From Marinobacter zhanjiangensis (GTDB lineage Bacteria; Pseudomonadota; Gammaproteobacteria; Pseudomonadales; Oleiphilaceae), in contig NZ_BMXV01000004.1 in the NCBI RefSeq assembly GCF_014651935.1, forward strand, positions 310,001 to 374,000: 64,000 bases of DNA. The letters are read 5' to 3'. Under the pieces are notes generated by a model that worked only from the letters and a program-made list of their open reading frames with translations, had not been told where the DNA came from and ran no database searches. Position numbers and translations under genes: made by a program. Below are positions 1 through 8,680 of the stretch, piece by piece; the stretch's first letter is position 1, and every line of letters starts with the position of its first letter.

Positions 1-1098
1 CATGACGAATACCTCACGTACCTGGTCCGGGACGAAAAGGGCAACCTTCTGCTCCAGTCTCACGATGCGGATCCCGGTGTTTTTGGAAAACTGCCAGAGG
101 AAGGTTTTTCAAACACACCGACCCACCGGATATACGGCGCGTCTGCCGTCAGCGATACCATCTATATTGAAGTGGCCGAACCCCTGGCTCACCGTCGCGA
201 ATCCGCTCTTGAGGCGGGTGTGGCATTGCTGATGCCTCTGATCGTCCTGATCCCGATCACCCTTATGGGTGTCTGGTGGATCGTCCGGCTTTCCCTGCGC
301 GAGGTGGTCGAGTTCCGGGAATCAATAGAATCCCGGGGGGTCGGAGATCTCTCCTCGGTTGAGGGGAGGCGGTTACCAACCGAATTTGAGCCGATCGCCG
401 TTGCCGTCAACCGGTTGCTGGAACGATTGCAACGCGCTCTGGAGACAGAGCGAAGTTTTACCGCCAACAGCGCCCATGAATTGCGGACTCCCCTGGCAAC
501 AGCTCTCGCCAAAGCGCAGCGGCTGAAAACCCAGGTCCAAAGCGATCAACTGAAGAGCAATGTTGCCGAGATTGAGGAAGCTTTGCGCAGCCTGTCGCAA
601 CTGTCCGGAAAGCTGCTCGAACTGGCAAAAGCAGAAGGAGGCGGCGCAACATCTCAGACCCGGCACAACCTTGTGCCAATACTGACGATGATTGTTGGGG
701 ATTTTGAGAGCCAGACCCCCGGGCGGATTAGCCTGACTCTGCCTGAGCGTGACGTTAACTCCTTTCTGGATCCTGATGCCTTCGCCATTCTGGTTCGCAA
801 CCTGATTGAAAATGCACTCAGGCATGGCTCCCCTAAAGAGCCGGTGGAGGTCAGCATGACCGAGGACGGTACGTTGAGGGTAAGCAATGGCGGTGACATC
901 GTGCCACCAGAACAACTCGTCCTGTTACGAAACCGTTTTGCACGCTCAAAAACGGATGCAGCCGGTTCCGGCCTGGGCCTGGCCATCGCAGACGCGATTG
1001 CCAAAGGTGCCGGTATGACATTGCATCTTCGTTCGCCGGCAACCGGGCGGCAGGACGGCTTTGAAGCGGAGCTAACCAACTCGAAGGAAGCAAAGTGA
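1..1098 (+). CDS. Two-component sensor histidine kinase, 5' end missing
   Basis: Reading frame 1 is open from base 1, so the gene begins upstream of the window. The visible 365 residues hold the end of a periplasmic sensor domain, one membrane segment (about bases 214-300), a short HAMP-like linker, a dimerisation box with the phospho-acceptor histidine in SAHELRTPLA, the N box NLIENALRHG and the G box GSGLGLAIADAIAKG of the HATPase domain. This is the QseC/TctE-like architecture of inner-membrane kinases that phosphorylate an OmpR-type regulator. The partner regulator is not in the window and is probably upstream. It ends 75 bp before the convergent VIT gene. The signal sensed cannot be read from this sequence. 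Confidence 0.93.
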   Translation, partial: HDEYLTYLVRDEKGNLLLQSHDADPGVFGKLPEEGFSNTPTHRIYGASAVSDTIYIEVAEPLAHRRESALEAGVALLMPLIVLIPITLMGVWWIVRLSLREVVEFRESIESRGVGDLSSVEGRRLPTEFEPIAVAVNRLLERLQRALETERSFTANSAHELRTPLATALAKAQRLKTQVQSDQLKSNVAEIEEALRSLSQLSGKLLELAKAEGGGATSQTRHNLVPILTMIVGDFESQTPGRISLTLPERDVNSFLDPDAFAILVRNLIENALRHGSPKEPVEVSMTEDGTLRVSNGGDIVPPEQLVLLRNRFARSKTDAAGSGLGLAIADAIAKGAGMTLHLRSPATGRQDGFEAELTNSKEAK

Positions 1099-1173
1099 AA
1101 CAACCAATGGGACAGCCAGAAATGGCTGCAACGCTAAGCAAAAGTTCCGCTATCGCCGTGGCGTCAGGCTTGT

Positions 1174-1869
1174 CTACCCTGCGGAACCGAGCATGGCGCC
1201 GACACCGCCCGTTGCCACCATCGTGAGCGTCCCCCAGAGGAATACACGCAAGGTCCCGCGGACAATGGGTGCACCTCCCGTCCAGGCGGCGAGCGCACCG
1301 AGCAGAGCGAGAAATGCCAGACTGACGACCAGCACGACCGGTATGAGCAAGGAGGCCGGTACCAGCCACATTGCGATAAGTGGCGGTGCCACGCCCACAG
1401 TGAAGCTTAGCCCGGAGGCGCCCGCTGCCTGGAGCGGTCGGGCGCTGGCGACGTCGGTTATGCCAATTTCATCGCGGGCATGAGCGCCAAGGGCGTCGTG
1501 GGCCATGAGCTGATCTGCGACCTTGCTGGCAAGCTCCGGCTCCAGGCCGCGCTGCTCATAGATATTAGTAAGTTCCGTGTGTTCTTCCTGGGGATGCCGT
1601 TCGAGCGCACGGCGCTCCATGTTGAGATCCGCCTCCTCTGTGTCCGCCTGGGAACTCACAGATACGTATTCTCCCGCCGCCATAGAAAGGGCGCCGGCGA
1701 TCCATGCCGAAACGCCAGCAATGGCAACGCTCGTCGGCGACGACTGGGAGGCCGCGACACCCAGCACCAGAGCACCAACGGAGACAAGGCCGTCGTTCGC
1801 GCCAAGTACTGCGGCCCGAAGCCAGCTCGTTCGCTGCGTACGGTGATGTTCCCGGTGTATGTACGACAT
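1174..1869 (-). CDS. VIT1/CCC1-family iron/manganese transporter
   Basis: 231 residues with the VIT-family start: an N-terminal helix containing LGANDGLVSVGALVLGVA, a second helix ending in the conserved AAGEYVSVSSQADTEEADL segment, an acidic cytoplasmic metal-binding region (about residues 75-145, rich in Glu and including ERHPQEEHTELT), and three C-terminal membrane helices. Family members move Fe(II) or Mn(II) across membranes; in bacteria most are thought to export or detoxify the metal. It converges on the sensor kinase and diverges from the DUF6448 gene across about 150 bp. No Fur or MntR box was seen in that gap. Confidence 0.9.
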   Translation of the reverse strand: MSYIHREHHRTQRTSWLRAAVLGANDGLVSVGALVLGVAASQSSPTSVAIAGVSAWIAGALSMAAGEYVSVSSQADTEEADLNMERRALERHPQEEHTELTNIYEQRGLEPELASKVADQLMAHDALGAHARDEIGITDVASARPLQAAGASGLSFTVGVAPPLIAMWLVPASLLIPVVLVVSLAFLALLGALAAWTGGAPIVRGTLRVFLWGTLTMVATGGVGAMLGSAG

Positions 1870-2016
1870 AGGTAAAAGATCCCCGAATCAGGCCTATCTG
1901 AGGCAGAAATGCTGGAATATACGGATCTCCGAACCTTGACAGCCAGGATCGCTGCGCAAAGACTCTGAGTTACGTAATCTAGTAACATAAATACATCTAA
2001 GACTATGGAGAATAGT

Positions 2017-2538
2017 ATGCCACCACATTGCGATACCGTCGACGGGCCGGTCGTTACCGCAGCGCGAGACGCTCTGGAAACACAGGATGTAACTAAAGTC
2101 TTCCCCTGGATTTCGAAGGATAAAGAGGAGGAGGTAAGACAGGCTTTTGAAAAGACATTAAACGTACGAAAAAATGGTGACGAAGCCAGGGAGCTTGCCG
2201 ATTACTGGTTTTTTGAAACCTGCGTTCGGGTACACAGACTGATGGAGGGAGAGCCATATACAGGACTGAAACCCGCAGGCCTGGATGAGGGCCCGGCCGT
2301 CCGGACTGTAGACGAGTGCATTGAAACAGGGTCGGTGGAAGATCTCCTCAGCTTACTGCAGGAAGCTGTAGATGAGGGTATCAGACAGCGGTTTAACGAG
2401 AGCATGGAAAAGAAAGCTCAAGCGGGAGAAAGTGTCGATGCAGCCCGTGATTGGGTCAGGTCCTATATCGATTTCGTGCACCAGGCAAAAGCAATATACG
2501 ACATCGCCAAAGGCGAGGCTTCTCACGAAGAAGGATAG
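2017..2538 (+). CDS. DUF6448 family protein
   Basis: 173 residues matching what I remember of DUF6448: start MPPHCDTVDGPVV, then FPWISKDKEEEVRQAFEKTL, ELADYWFFETCVRVHR and GEPYTGLKPAGLDEGPAV. An in-frame ATG exists at 2005, but 2017 is preferred because GGAG lies 7 bp before it and the family begins MPPHCDT. It looks soluble and mostly helical, with no signal peptide or membrane helix. The conserved His/Cys at the start (PPHCDT) and the HR pair near residue 72 could be ligands, which is a guess. It diverges from the VIT transporter. Codons are visibly more A/T-rich than in the housekeeping genes, which suggests transfer. Function unknown. Confidence 0.8.
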   Translation: MPPHCDTVDGPVVTAARDALETQDVTKVFPWISKDKEEEVRQAFEKTLNVRKNGDEARELADYWFFETCVRVHRLMEGEPYTGLKPAGLDEGPAVRTVDECIETGSVEDLLSLLQEAVDEGIRQRFNESMEKKAQAGESVDAARDWVRSYIDFVHQAKAIYDIAKGEASHEEG

Positions 2539-2544
2539 GGCACC

Positions 2545-2694
2545 TTTAAAAACTGGTGGCTAACCAACAGTCTCTACGAATACCGGTCCACCATCCTGAC
2601 CGCCAAGGAGGACCTCACCAGCGTGGGCGAGTTCTTCCATGACGGAAATTTAGCTGTGCCCATTATCGATCGGATTAACCAAACGGGACACTAG
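2545..2694 (+). pseudogene. Decayed coding remnant
   Basis: Just after the DUF6448 stop and in the same frame, a 49-codon stretch stays open to a TAG at 2692. It reads like real protein (NWWLTNSLYEYRSTILTAKE, then EDLTSVGEFFHDGNLAVPI). There is no start codon or ribosome binding site, so I take it as the 3' end of a lost gene. I could not place its family. Confidence 0.35.
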
Positions 2695-2977
2695 ACGATG
2701 AATAGTGGGGTGATTTTATTGGCTAACGGTGGATCAAAATAAATGGCCATCGACACACCTGAATCTTACGGATGTGCAGAATAGCTCGCTTGAGTGCAGT
2801 TTCAACGGTGTGGTCGTCTCAGGGGGTTGCCGTGTAGCGTAGGCGAAAGGGCGAAATCGTGGCTACGTCAAACTGTGGAGTTGCGTGAAAGGTCAGGATG
2901 GACTCAGATCGCCTTTGGGGCGATCTTCGGGGGCTCCGGGTCGAGCACAGGCTCTCACCATGGCTGACGGGCGATCA
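2695..2977. other. Non-coding stretch downstream of tRNA-Arg
   Basis: No convincing gene was seen. The only structure is an 8-bp perfect hairpin at 2906-2926 (AGATCGCC, 5-base loop, GGCGATCT) with no T-run. The region looks like debris between a tRNA 3' end and accessory genes. Confidence 0.5.
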
Positions 2978-3023
2978 ATATTCCATAAAAAAGCCCACGC
3001 ACGGTGGGCTCTTTTATGGAATA

Positions 3024-3024
<1 letters not shown>
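2978..3024 (-). terminator. Terminator-like long hairpin of tRNA-Arg
   Basis: 2978-2998 pairs with 3004-3024 across loop GCACG: 21 base pairs with a single mismatch (2991/3011). The core is AGCCCAC/GTGGGCT. On the minus strand the core is followed by a T-tract that is also the outer arm of the stem. The outermost pair reaches the last A of the encoded CCA of the tRNA. Confidence 0.75.
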
Positions 3025-3100
<76 letters not shown>

Positions 3101-3109
3101 TAAACAGCA

Positions 3110-3138
3110 CATTTAGTGCGTCAATTTCGAGTGCGCAA
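3110..3138 (-). promoter_or_regulatory. Possible promoter of tRNA-Arg
   Basis: Minus strand: TTGCGC (3133-3138), 17-bp spacer, TAAATG (3110-3115), ending 10 bp before the tRNA 5' end. The -35 is a weak match. Confidence 0.4.
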
Positions 3139-3250
3139 TCTTACGTGGGCAGATTGGGTCTGTCCAGCCCTCCTTGATACCGTTTTGCGATCATCGCGTA
3201 TACTTGATGAAAGGCAATAACGCCGGCTTTTATCCGGGTTGGCTTTTCCC

Positions 3251-3760
3251 ATGATTGAACGGTTATCTGACAGCGACGGCGTACGTTACCGGCTGACACC
3301 CAATCGGTCTATCAGCTGGCCGGCTCTGGTTCGTGTCTGGCTTGGTCTGGTGGCGCTGACGTCCGTTGTGGTGGTGGGCATGAGCCTGGCCGGTGCCTGG
3401 CTGGTGATTCCGTTTGCCGGACTGGAGCTGGCGGCGGTGGGGGCCGGGTTATGGTACACCGCCCGCCAGTGCTGCCGGCAGGAAGTGATCACCTTCGGGC
3501 CGTCGCGGGTAGTGCTGGAAAAGGGGCGGCAATGGCCGGAGCGGCGTTGGGACTGGCCGCGCCCGGCTGTGCGTGTGCTGTTGGATGAGAAGCCTCATCC
3601 CTGGCTGCGGGAGCGGGTCTGTCTTTGTTGTGAGGGTAAGGAGGTGCCTCTGGCGGACTTCCTTAACCCGCGGGATTCCCGGCAGCTGGTTAGCCTGCTG
3701 GAAAGCCAGGGCTTCCCCGTTCGTCGCCGAACCCGGGAAATAGTGGGCGTCCGGTTTTGA
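3251..3760 (+). CDS. DUF2244 domain membrane protein
   Basis: 169 residues. Two adjacent hydrophobic segments (about residues 25-45 and 50-70) are followed by a basic, Trp-rich soluble domain (RRWDWPRPAVRVLLDEKPHP, PLADFLNPRDSRQLVSLLES), the usual DUF2244 layout. The frame is open from a TTG at 3239, but the ATG at 3251 is the likelier start. Family members are small inner-membrane proteins, often found near cytochrome oxidase genes; no function is established. It converges on yaeQ with a 7-bp gap. Confidence 0.8.
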   Translation: MIERLSDSDGVRYRLTPNRSISWPALVRVWLGLVALTSVVVVGMSLAGAWLVIPFAGLELAAVGAGLWYTARQCCRQEVITFGPSRVVLEKGRQWPERRWDWPRPAVRVLLDEKPHPWLRERVCLCCEGKEVPLADFLNPRDSRQLVSLLESQGFPVRRRTREIVGVRF

Positions 3761-3767
3761 CTCCGCC

Positions 3768-4310
3768 TCAACCCCGCTTGAGCACCTCCGGCTCAAGGCT
3801 CACTACCCGGGATTCATTGCCCACGGTCACTTCACCGTCCTGAACATTCACCTGCAGCGTCATGGACCGGTCAGCCAGCTCCGCCAGGGCGTCGGTGTCA
3901 TCCTGTGCCAGGGCGATCACGGTCAGGTGGCTGAAGCGCTCCAGCCGGTTGTGATGCTTGTCCCACCAGACCGGTACGCCACGCCCGCCATAGACATAGA
4001 GGGTGACCCGGTCGGCGCGGTTGCAGGCTTTGCGGATTCGGTCTTCCTCGGGCAGGCCCACCTCGATCCAGTGCTCGATATCCCCGGTCAGGCTCTTGCG
4101 CCACAGGTCGGGCTCGTCGTCGGTGCTCAGGCCGCGGGTGAATTCCAGCTGGTCGTCGGCGTTCAGGGCAAAGGCCAGCAGTCGGGCCATCAGCCGTTCG
4201 TCGGTTTCCGAGGGGTGCCGCGCTATGGTCAGGTGGTGGTCCGCGTAATAGTGCCGGTCCATGTCGGCGATGTTCAGGGTCGCCTTGAATACGGTCGCTT
4301 TCAGGGCCAT
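3768..4310 (-). CDS. yaeQ: YaeQ family protein
   Basis: 180 residues, the usual family length. Recognisable YaeQ features are the start MALKATVFKATLNIADMDRH, the HPSETDERLMARLLAFAL segment and GLPEEDRIRKACNRADRVTL followed by VYGGRGVPVWWDK. The fold belongs to the PD-(D/E)xK superfamily. E. coli YaeQ was first noted as a suppressor of RfaH-dependent haemolysin expression, and its biochemical role is unclear. It appears monocistronic. Confidence 0.92.
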   Translation of the reverse strand: MALKATVFKATLNIADMDRHYYADHHLTIARHPSETDERLMARLLAFALNADDQLEFTRGLSTDDEPDLWRKSLTGDIEHWIEVGLPEEDRIRKACNRADRVTLYVYGGRGVPVWWDKHHNRLERFSHLTVIALAQDDTDALAELADRSMTLQVNVQDGEVTVGNESRVVSLEPEVLKRG

Positions 4311-4442
4311 GGTCTGCTCCGCTTGGGGCCTGGAATGGTGCAGAGTGTAGCGGATCTGGAGGCTGGCGCCGTGAGTTTTTCACGGCACAGGTGCCTGACC
4401 GGCGGCATTCTGTGACGATTCGTACAAATTTTAAAAAGTGGG

Positions 4443-4475
4443 TTGCAATCACTCCTGAGAATAACAATAATTATC
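4443..4475 (+). promoter_or_regulatory. bfd promoter overlapped by a Fur box
   Basis: TTGCAA (4443-4448), 17-bp spacer, AATAAT (4466-4471). Across the -10 lies GAGAATAACAATAATTATC (4457-4475), which matches 15 of 19 positions of the Fur consensus GATAATGATAATCATTATC. Iron-replete Fur bound here would block transcription of bfd. Confidence 0.75.
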
Positions 4476-4507
4476 ACTACCTTTAATCGGTGTGTGAGAT
4501 TCTGCCT

Positions 4508-4714
4508 ATGTACGTCTGCCTTTGTACCGGTGTGACCGACCGGGAAATCCGCGAAGCGGCTGAAAACGGGGTCAGTTCCATGCGCCAGCTCGGCAAGGAG
4601 CTGGGGGTGGGTCGTCAGTGCGGGCGTTGTGCCTGCACGGCACGGGAAATCCTGAGGGAGAGTCGCTCCACCGATTATCTGGCCCTGGCGGACATGCTCG
4701 CCCAGCCTGCCTGA
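4508..4714 (+). CDS. bfd: Bacterioferritin-associated ferredoxin
   Basis: 68 residues from the ATG at 4508, starting MYVCLCTGVTDREIREA; the frame is also open from a GTG at 4490, which the family start rules out. Four cysteines in the Bfd pattern (CLC near the N-terminus and CGRC in GVGRQCGRCAC) hold a [2Fe-2S] cluster. Bfd docks on bacterioferritin and passes electrons to its haem to release stored iron when iron is scarce. That fits the Fur-box promoter and the bfr gene directly downstream in the same direction. Confidence 0.95.
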   Translation: MYVCLCTGVTDREIREAAENGVSSMRQLGKELGVGRQCGRCACTAREILRESRSTDYLALADMLAQPA

Positions 4715-4818
4715 GGCCGCGGGCCATTGCGACGGTTGTCAATGCGCCATGTCAAACGTAAACGATTCTCTTACGCGATTTTTTCTTTCCGGGATTGGGT
4801 TTATCCTTGTGTGCAATA

Positions 4819-4835
4819 CCGCCGCACTGCGGCGG
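4819..4835 (+). other. GC hairpin in the bfr leader
   Basis: CCGCCGC (4819-4825) and GCGGCGG (4829-4835) form a perfect 7-bp stem with a 3-base loop, 35 bp before the bfr start. There is no T-run. It could be an mRNA leader structure or a weak bfd terminator. Confidence 0.4.
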
Positions 4836-4870
4836 ATAAACGATAAGCATCTGAGAGGAGACCCCCGACC

Positions 4871-5347
4871 GTGAAAGGTGACAAAACAGTCATTCAGCAT
4901 CTGAACAAGGTACTGGCCAACGAGTTGACCGCCATCAACCAGTATTTCCTGCATTCGCGCATGTACAAGGACTGGGGCATCACCAAACTGGCGGACAAGG
5001 AGTACGAAGAGTCCATCGATGAGATGAAGCATGCGGACCAGCTGATCGAGCGGGTTCTGTTTCTGGAGGCTGTGCCCAACCTGCAGGACCTGAACAAGCT
5101 GCTGATCGGTGAGAATGTCCAGGAAATGATCGAGTGCGATCTCAAGCTGGAGATGATCGCCCACAAGGATCTCAAGGAAGCCGTCATTTACTGCGAGCAG
5201 GTGCAGGACTACACCAGCCGTGAGCTGTTCCGCAGCATTCTCGACAGTGAAGAAGAGCACATCGACTGGCTGGAAACCCAGTTGGAGCAGATCGGCCAGA
5301 TGGGTATCCAGAATTACATCCAGCTTCAGTCAGGCTCCGCCGGGTAA
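4871..5347 (+). CDS. bfr: Bacterioferritin
   Basis: 158 residues from a GTG start preceded by GAGAGGAG. All ferroxidase-centre ligands sit at their textbook positions (E18, E51, H54, E94, E127, H130), and the inter-subunit haem ligand is M52. The protein should therefore form the haem-containing 24-subunit iron-storage shell with active ferroxidase centres. It lies 156 bp downstream of bfd, whose product releases its iron, and is closed by a strong terminator. Confidence 0.97.
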   Translation: MKGDKTVIQHLNKVLANELTAINQYFLHSRMYKDWGITKLADKEYEESIDEMKHADQLIERVLFLEAVPNLQDLNKLLIGENVQEMIECDLKLEMIAHKDLKEAVIYCEQVQDYTSRELFRSILDSEEEHIDWLETQLEQIGQMGIQNYIQLQSGSAG

Positions 5348-5401
5348 GGCTCTTCCGCCGCCGCTCCAGCATTGCGCAATGGCCTTTGCGCCTGCAGACT
5401 G

Positions 5402-5429
5402 AACCCGGTGGTTCCCACCGGGTTTTTTT
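5402..5429 (+). terminator. Rho-independent terminator of bfr
   Basis: Perfect 10-bp stem AACCCGGTGG (5402-5411) / CCACCGGGTT (5415-5424), loop TTC, then a continuous T-run to 5429. Confidence 0.92.
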
Positions 5430-5572
5430 CTTCATTTTTCCAGCTGTTTCGTGCCCTTGTCACCTGCAAGTGGCTAGAATGGGGTTGGTTGTTGCCTGAA
5501 TGTCATTGCCCTCGATCTTCAGGGGGCAGCGCATGAACCATTACCGCAGACCAACTGGGAGAAACAGTCGCC

Positions 5573-6925
5573 ATGGACCTGTCCTGTTTTAAAGCATACG
5601 ACCTGCGCGGGCGTGTACCGGATCAGCTCAATGCAACGCTGGCGGAGAAGATCGGCCGGGCCTACGTGGAGGTGACCGGGGCCCGCAAGGTGATCGTCGG
5701 CTACGACATCCGCGAATCCAGCCCCGAAATTGCCGATGCCCTCAGCTCCGGGTTGATGGCCGCTGGCGCGGATGTTTTTGATATTGGTCTCGGCGGTACC
5801 GAGCACGTCTACTTCGCCACCAGTCACTTTGAAATGGACGGCGGCATCATGGTGACCGCCAGCCACAATCCCAAAGATCACAACGGCATGAAGATGGTGG
5901 GGCCGCAGTCCCGTCCTATCAGCTCGGATAACGGCCTGAATGACATCCGCGACCGGGTGCTGGAGCCTTTCGCGGACGCGCCGGTGCAGGGCCGCCATGA
6001 ACCGCTGGAAGTGATGGCGCCCTACGTGGACCACCTGCTGGGGTACATTGATGCAGCGGCCCTGAAACCCCTGAAGATTGTGGTCAACGCCGGCAATGGT
6101 GGCGCGGGTGTGGTGGTGGATGCCCTGGAAGAACATCTGCCCTTCGAGTTCATCAAGCTACACCATGAACCGGACGGCAGCTTTCCCAATGGCGTGCCCA
6201 ATCCCATCCTGCCGGAAAATCGTGCCGTCACGGCAGAGACGGTACTGAAACATAACGCCGCCATGGGGATTGCCTGGGACGGTGATTTCGATCGCTGCTT
6301 CTTCTTTGACGAAACCGGTCGCTTTATCGAAGGCTATTACATTGTTGGTCTGCTGGCGGACCAGTTTCTGCGCAAGACCGGTGGTGGCAAGGTGATCCAT
6401 GATCCGCGTCTGACCTGGAATACGCTGGATCTGGTGAAGGCCGCCGGCGGCGAGGCGGTTCAGAGCAAGACCGGCCATGCCTTTATCAAGCAGCGCATGC
6501 GGGACGAGGATGCGGTTTACGGTGGCGAGATGAGTGCCCACCACTATTTCCGTGACTTTGCCTACTGCGACAGCGGCATGATTCCGTGGTTGCTGGTGGC
6601 CGAGCGCCTGTGCCAGTCCGGCCAGACTCTGTCGTCACTGATCGACGCCCGTATCGAGGCCTATCCGGCCAGTGGTGAGATCAACCGCACCATCGCCAAT
6701 CCGCCGAAGGTGATCCAGGCCATCGAGGAGACCTACGCCCGTGACGCGGTCTCGGTCAATCATGTGGATGGGCTGAGTGTCGAATTCCCTCAATGGCGCT
6801 TCAACCTGCGCATGTCCAATACCGAGCCGGTGGTTCGTCTGAACGTGGAATCCCGGGCTGACAAGGCGCTGATGGAACAGAAGACTGCCGAACTGCTGGC
6901 GGAAATGGAGCGCCTGAACGCCTGA
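5573..6925 (+). CDS. manB: Phosphomannomutase/phosphoglucomutase (CpsG/ManB type)
   Basis: 450 residues, alpha-D-phosphohexomutase family. The phosphoserine loop TASHNP places the catalytic serine at residue 97. The Mg-binding loop is [11 protein letters not shown], the sugar-specificity loop is [12 protein letters not shown], and the C-terminal phosphate-binding motif [16 protein letters not shown] is intact. It interconverts mannose-6-P and mannose-1-P, feeding GDP-mannose for polysaccharide. The E. coli CpsG/ManB proteins are of similar length, while the Pseudomonas AlgC branch also handles glucose phosphates, so specificity is not settled. It appears monocistronic and converges on pldA. 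Confidence 0.9.
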   Translation: MDLSCFKAYDLRGRVPDQLNATLAEKIGRAYVEVTGARKVIVGYDIRESSPEIADALSSGLMAAGADVFDIGLGGTEHVYFATSHFEMDGGIMVTASHNPKDHNGMKMVGPQSRPISSDNGLNDIRDRVLEPFADAPVQGRHEPLEVMAPYVDHLLGYIDAAALKPLKIVVNAGNGGAGVVVDALEEHLPFEFIKLHHEPDGSFPNGVPNPILPENRAVTAETVLKHNAAMGIAWDGDFDRCFFFDETGRFIEGYYIVGLLADQFLRKTGGGKVIHDPRLTWNTLDLVKAAGGEAVQSKTGHAFIKQRMRDEDAVYGGEMSAHHYFRDFAYCDSGMIPWLLVAERLCQSGQTLSSLIDARIEAYPASGEINRTIANPPKVIQAIEETYARDAVSVNHVDGLSVEFPQWRFNLRMSNTEPVVRLNVESRADKALMEQKTAELLAEMERLNA

Positions 6926-6936
6926 CGCTTTAAAGC

Positions 6937-6959
6937 CCCTCTCCCGTCAAGGGAGAGGG
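6937..6959. terminator. Hairpin between convergent manB and pldA
   Basis: CCCTCTCCC (6937-6945), loop GTCAA, GGGAGAGGG (6951-6959): a perfect 9-bp stem located between two stop codons. The T-run is poor on both sides, so it may work as a weak bidirectional terminator. Confidence 0.5.
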
Positions 6960-6996
6960 AATGTTTGGCGCCGACATCGAGTTAGCCCTTCTTTTC

Positions 6997-7995
6997 TCAC
7001 ATCCAGTCGTTCAGCATGATGCCGATACCGATCCGGTGGGTGCGTTCGTTGTAGTCGATCAGGCTCTCGCCATAGCCGTTGTAATACTGGATATAGCCCT
7101 TGATGGTGTCGCCCATGGGGAAGCTGTAGCCCAGTTCCACCGAGGTCTTGTTGTCTTCTGAACGCAGATTGTTCCTCAGGCGGGCGGAAAGCACGTGGTT
7201 GTCGTCCCATTTGTAGACCGCCATGTAGTCGGCATAGCCCACGTATTCCTCGATATCAGGGTTATTGTCGTCACTGTCATTTTCCGGCAGACGGTACCAG
7301 GGGCTGACCATGAACAACCAGCGGTCATAGGTGTAGGTGATGCTGCCCCTGATGCGGTTCCAGCTACGGGAACGGGGTTCCGACTGACCGTTGGAGTGGT
7401 GGTTAAGGCCAACAGACACTCCAGTCAGCTGGCCGGGGCCAAGATCCCAGCCCAGCCGCTGCCTGATGAATATTTCCGGCTCGTAGTTGGTCTCCCGGAA
7501 AGGGGCTGACTCCTCTGTGTCATAGACCTGCCAGAAAGACGTCTGGGTATAGCCGAACCATAGCGTGGTACTGTCATCCAGCATGCCGGTGAGCAGGGGC
7601 ACCCGGAAGCTGATCTGGTATTTGGCTTCCTCGCTCTGCAGGCGTGCGTCATAAGTCGACTCCCCCAGGTTGGGGCTGTCGGGCGTCTGATTCGGGTTGT
7701 CCACATACGTATAGGGCAGGATATAGGTGGGCTGGTAGGGAACGAAACCGCCGATCAGGCTTCCGATCAGCCTCTCCCTGGCTTCATACTCTTCCACTTC
7801 ATGCTCCATGGCGTCTTCGCCCGAGTCAGTAGCATCGGATTGATCCATCGCCTGCTCCGGATTCTCTGCCTGCCCGGAAACGGCCGCCTGAGGCGAATCT
7901 CCGGTTTCCGGGCTCTGGTCCTGAGCTGCCGCGTTCAGGGCGGGTGCGGCGCCGATGATGGTTGCAAGCAGGGCAGGCAGTGTCCGCTGTTTCAT
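6997..7995 (-). CDS. pldA: Outer membrane phospholipase A (OMPLA)
   Basis: 332 residues with a cleavable signal peptide (AAPALNAAA, about residues 1-24), a low-complexity acidic spacer (about 26-72), then a 12-strand barrel. The catalytic block GLNHHSNGQSEPRSRSWNR aligns with the E. coli enzyme and gives H199, S201 and N213 for its H142, S144 and N156, with identical spacing. It hydrolyses phospholipids that reach the outer leaflet. The acidic linker makes it longer than E. coli PldA (about 289). It ends in a strand-like segment rather than an aromatic C-terminus. Confidence 0.94.
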   Translation of the reverse strand: MKQRTLPALLATIIGAAPALNAAAQDQSPETGDSPQAAVSGQAENPEQAMDQSDATDSGEDAMEHEVEEYEARERLIGSLIGGFVPYQPTYILPYTYVDNPNQTPDSPNLGESTYDARLQSEEAKYQISFRVPLLTGMLDDSTTLWFGYTQTSFWQVYDTEESAPFRETNYEPEIFIRQRLGWDLGPGQLTGVSVGLNHHSNGQSEPRSRSWNRIRGSITYTYDRWLFMVSPWYRLPENDSDDNNPDIEEYVGYADYMAVYKWDDNHVLSARLRNNLRSEDNKTSVELGYSFPMGDTIKGYIQYYNGYGESLIDYNERTHRIGIGIMLNDWM

Positions 7996-8063
7996 GTGGG
8001 TTCCCTCAACAAAATGAATCTGGATTATGGGCGCCGGGGCATGGCGAGGTCATGAACGGGCAA

Positions 8064-8399
8064 TTACACCGGCAGACTCTGCCAGGTTTGGGCTATGGCA
8101 TAGGCCCACACCCCCAGCAGAGTCAGCGCCAGCAGTGAGAACAGCAGTTTCTGGCGGCCGCCTGCCTCATCCCCCGCGGAGGCCACCCAGCGAATGTACA
8201 TCAACCCCAGAAACGACAGGAAAACCACCAGACTGGCCACGGCCGGGATCAGTAACCAGGCTGCCTGGATGGCGCCGCCATCGCCCTCCTGGCTCCCCAG
8301 CAGCGCCATGGACCCGACAAGTACCGCCAGGGCCGTGAATTCGGCCATCAGAAGAGGTTTGCGCCAGGGGTGGGTATTCTGTGAAGGTTTGCCTGTCAT
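8064..8399 (-). CDS. Small membrane protein of unknown function
   Basis: 111 residues from the ATG at 8399 (the frame also runs back to a TTG at 8423). Three hydrophobic helices are visible: MAEFTALAVLVGSMALLG, AAWLLIPAVASLVVFLSFLG and LLFSLLALTLLGVWAYAIAQ, joined by short charged loops. No family recognised. It lies 68 bp downstream of the pldA start on the same strand and could be cotranscribed with pldA. Confidence 0.65.
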   Translation of the reverse strand: MTGKPSQNTHPWRKPLLMAEFTALAVLVGSMALLGSQEGDGGAIQAAWLLIPAVASLVVFLSFLGLMYIRWVASAGDEAGGRQKLLFSLLALTLLGVWAYAIAQTWQSLPV

Positions 8400-8680
8400 T
8401 GCGGTCCTGCTGCTGCGTACCAAGGGGTTCTGATGGTGCCCGCCCCGGGCAGCTCAATCGTCTGCTGATCCTCTGAAGGCCTTGTTGGCCGGACTCTCCG
8501 GGGTTGCTGAAGGGCGTTAGGCGGTAGATTATCGAACTACCCGGGCAGGACACTAGTGGTTTGTTGGTTTTTTTGCCCGGCTCCAGCCGCTATAATGCGC
8601 CCACACACAATTATTGGGGGGCTGAAAATCTGCCCTGAACAACGACTGGCTTCCCAACATGCTCTGATGAGAGGTGCATA

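Noticed and set aside
2906..2926. Hairpin AGATCGCC/GGCGATCT as a terminator
   Set aside because: No T-run on either strand and no gene ends close to it.
4739..5260. 173-codon frame antisense to bfr
   Set aside because: bfr is fully supported by its iron and haem ligands.
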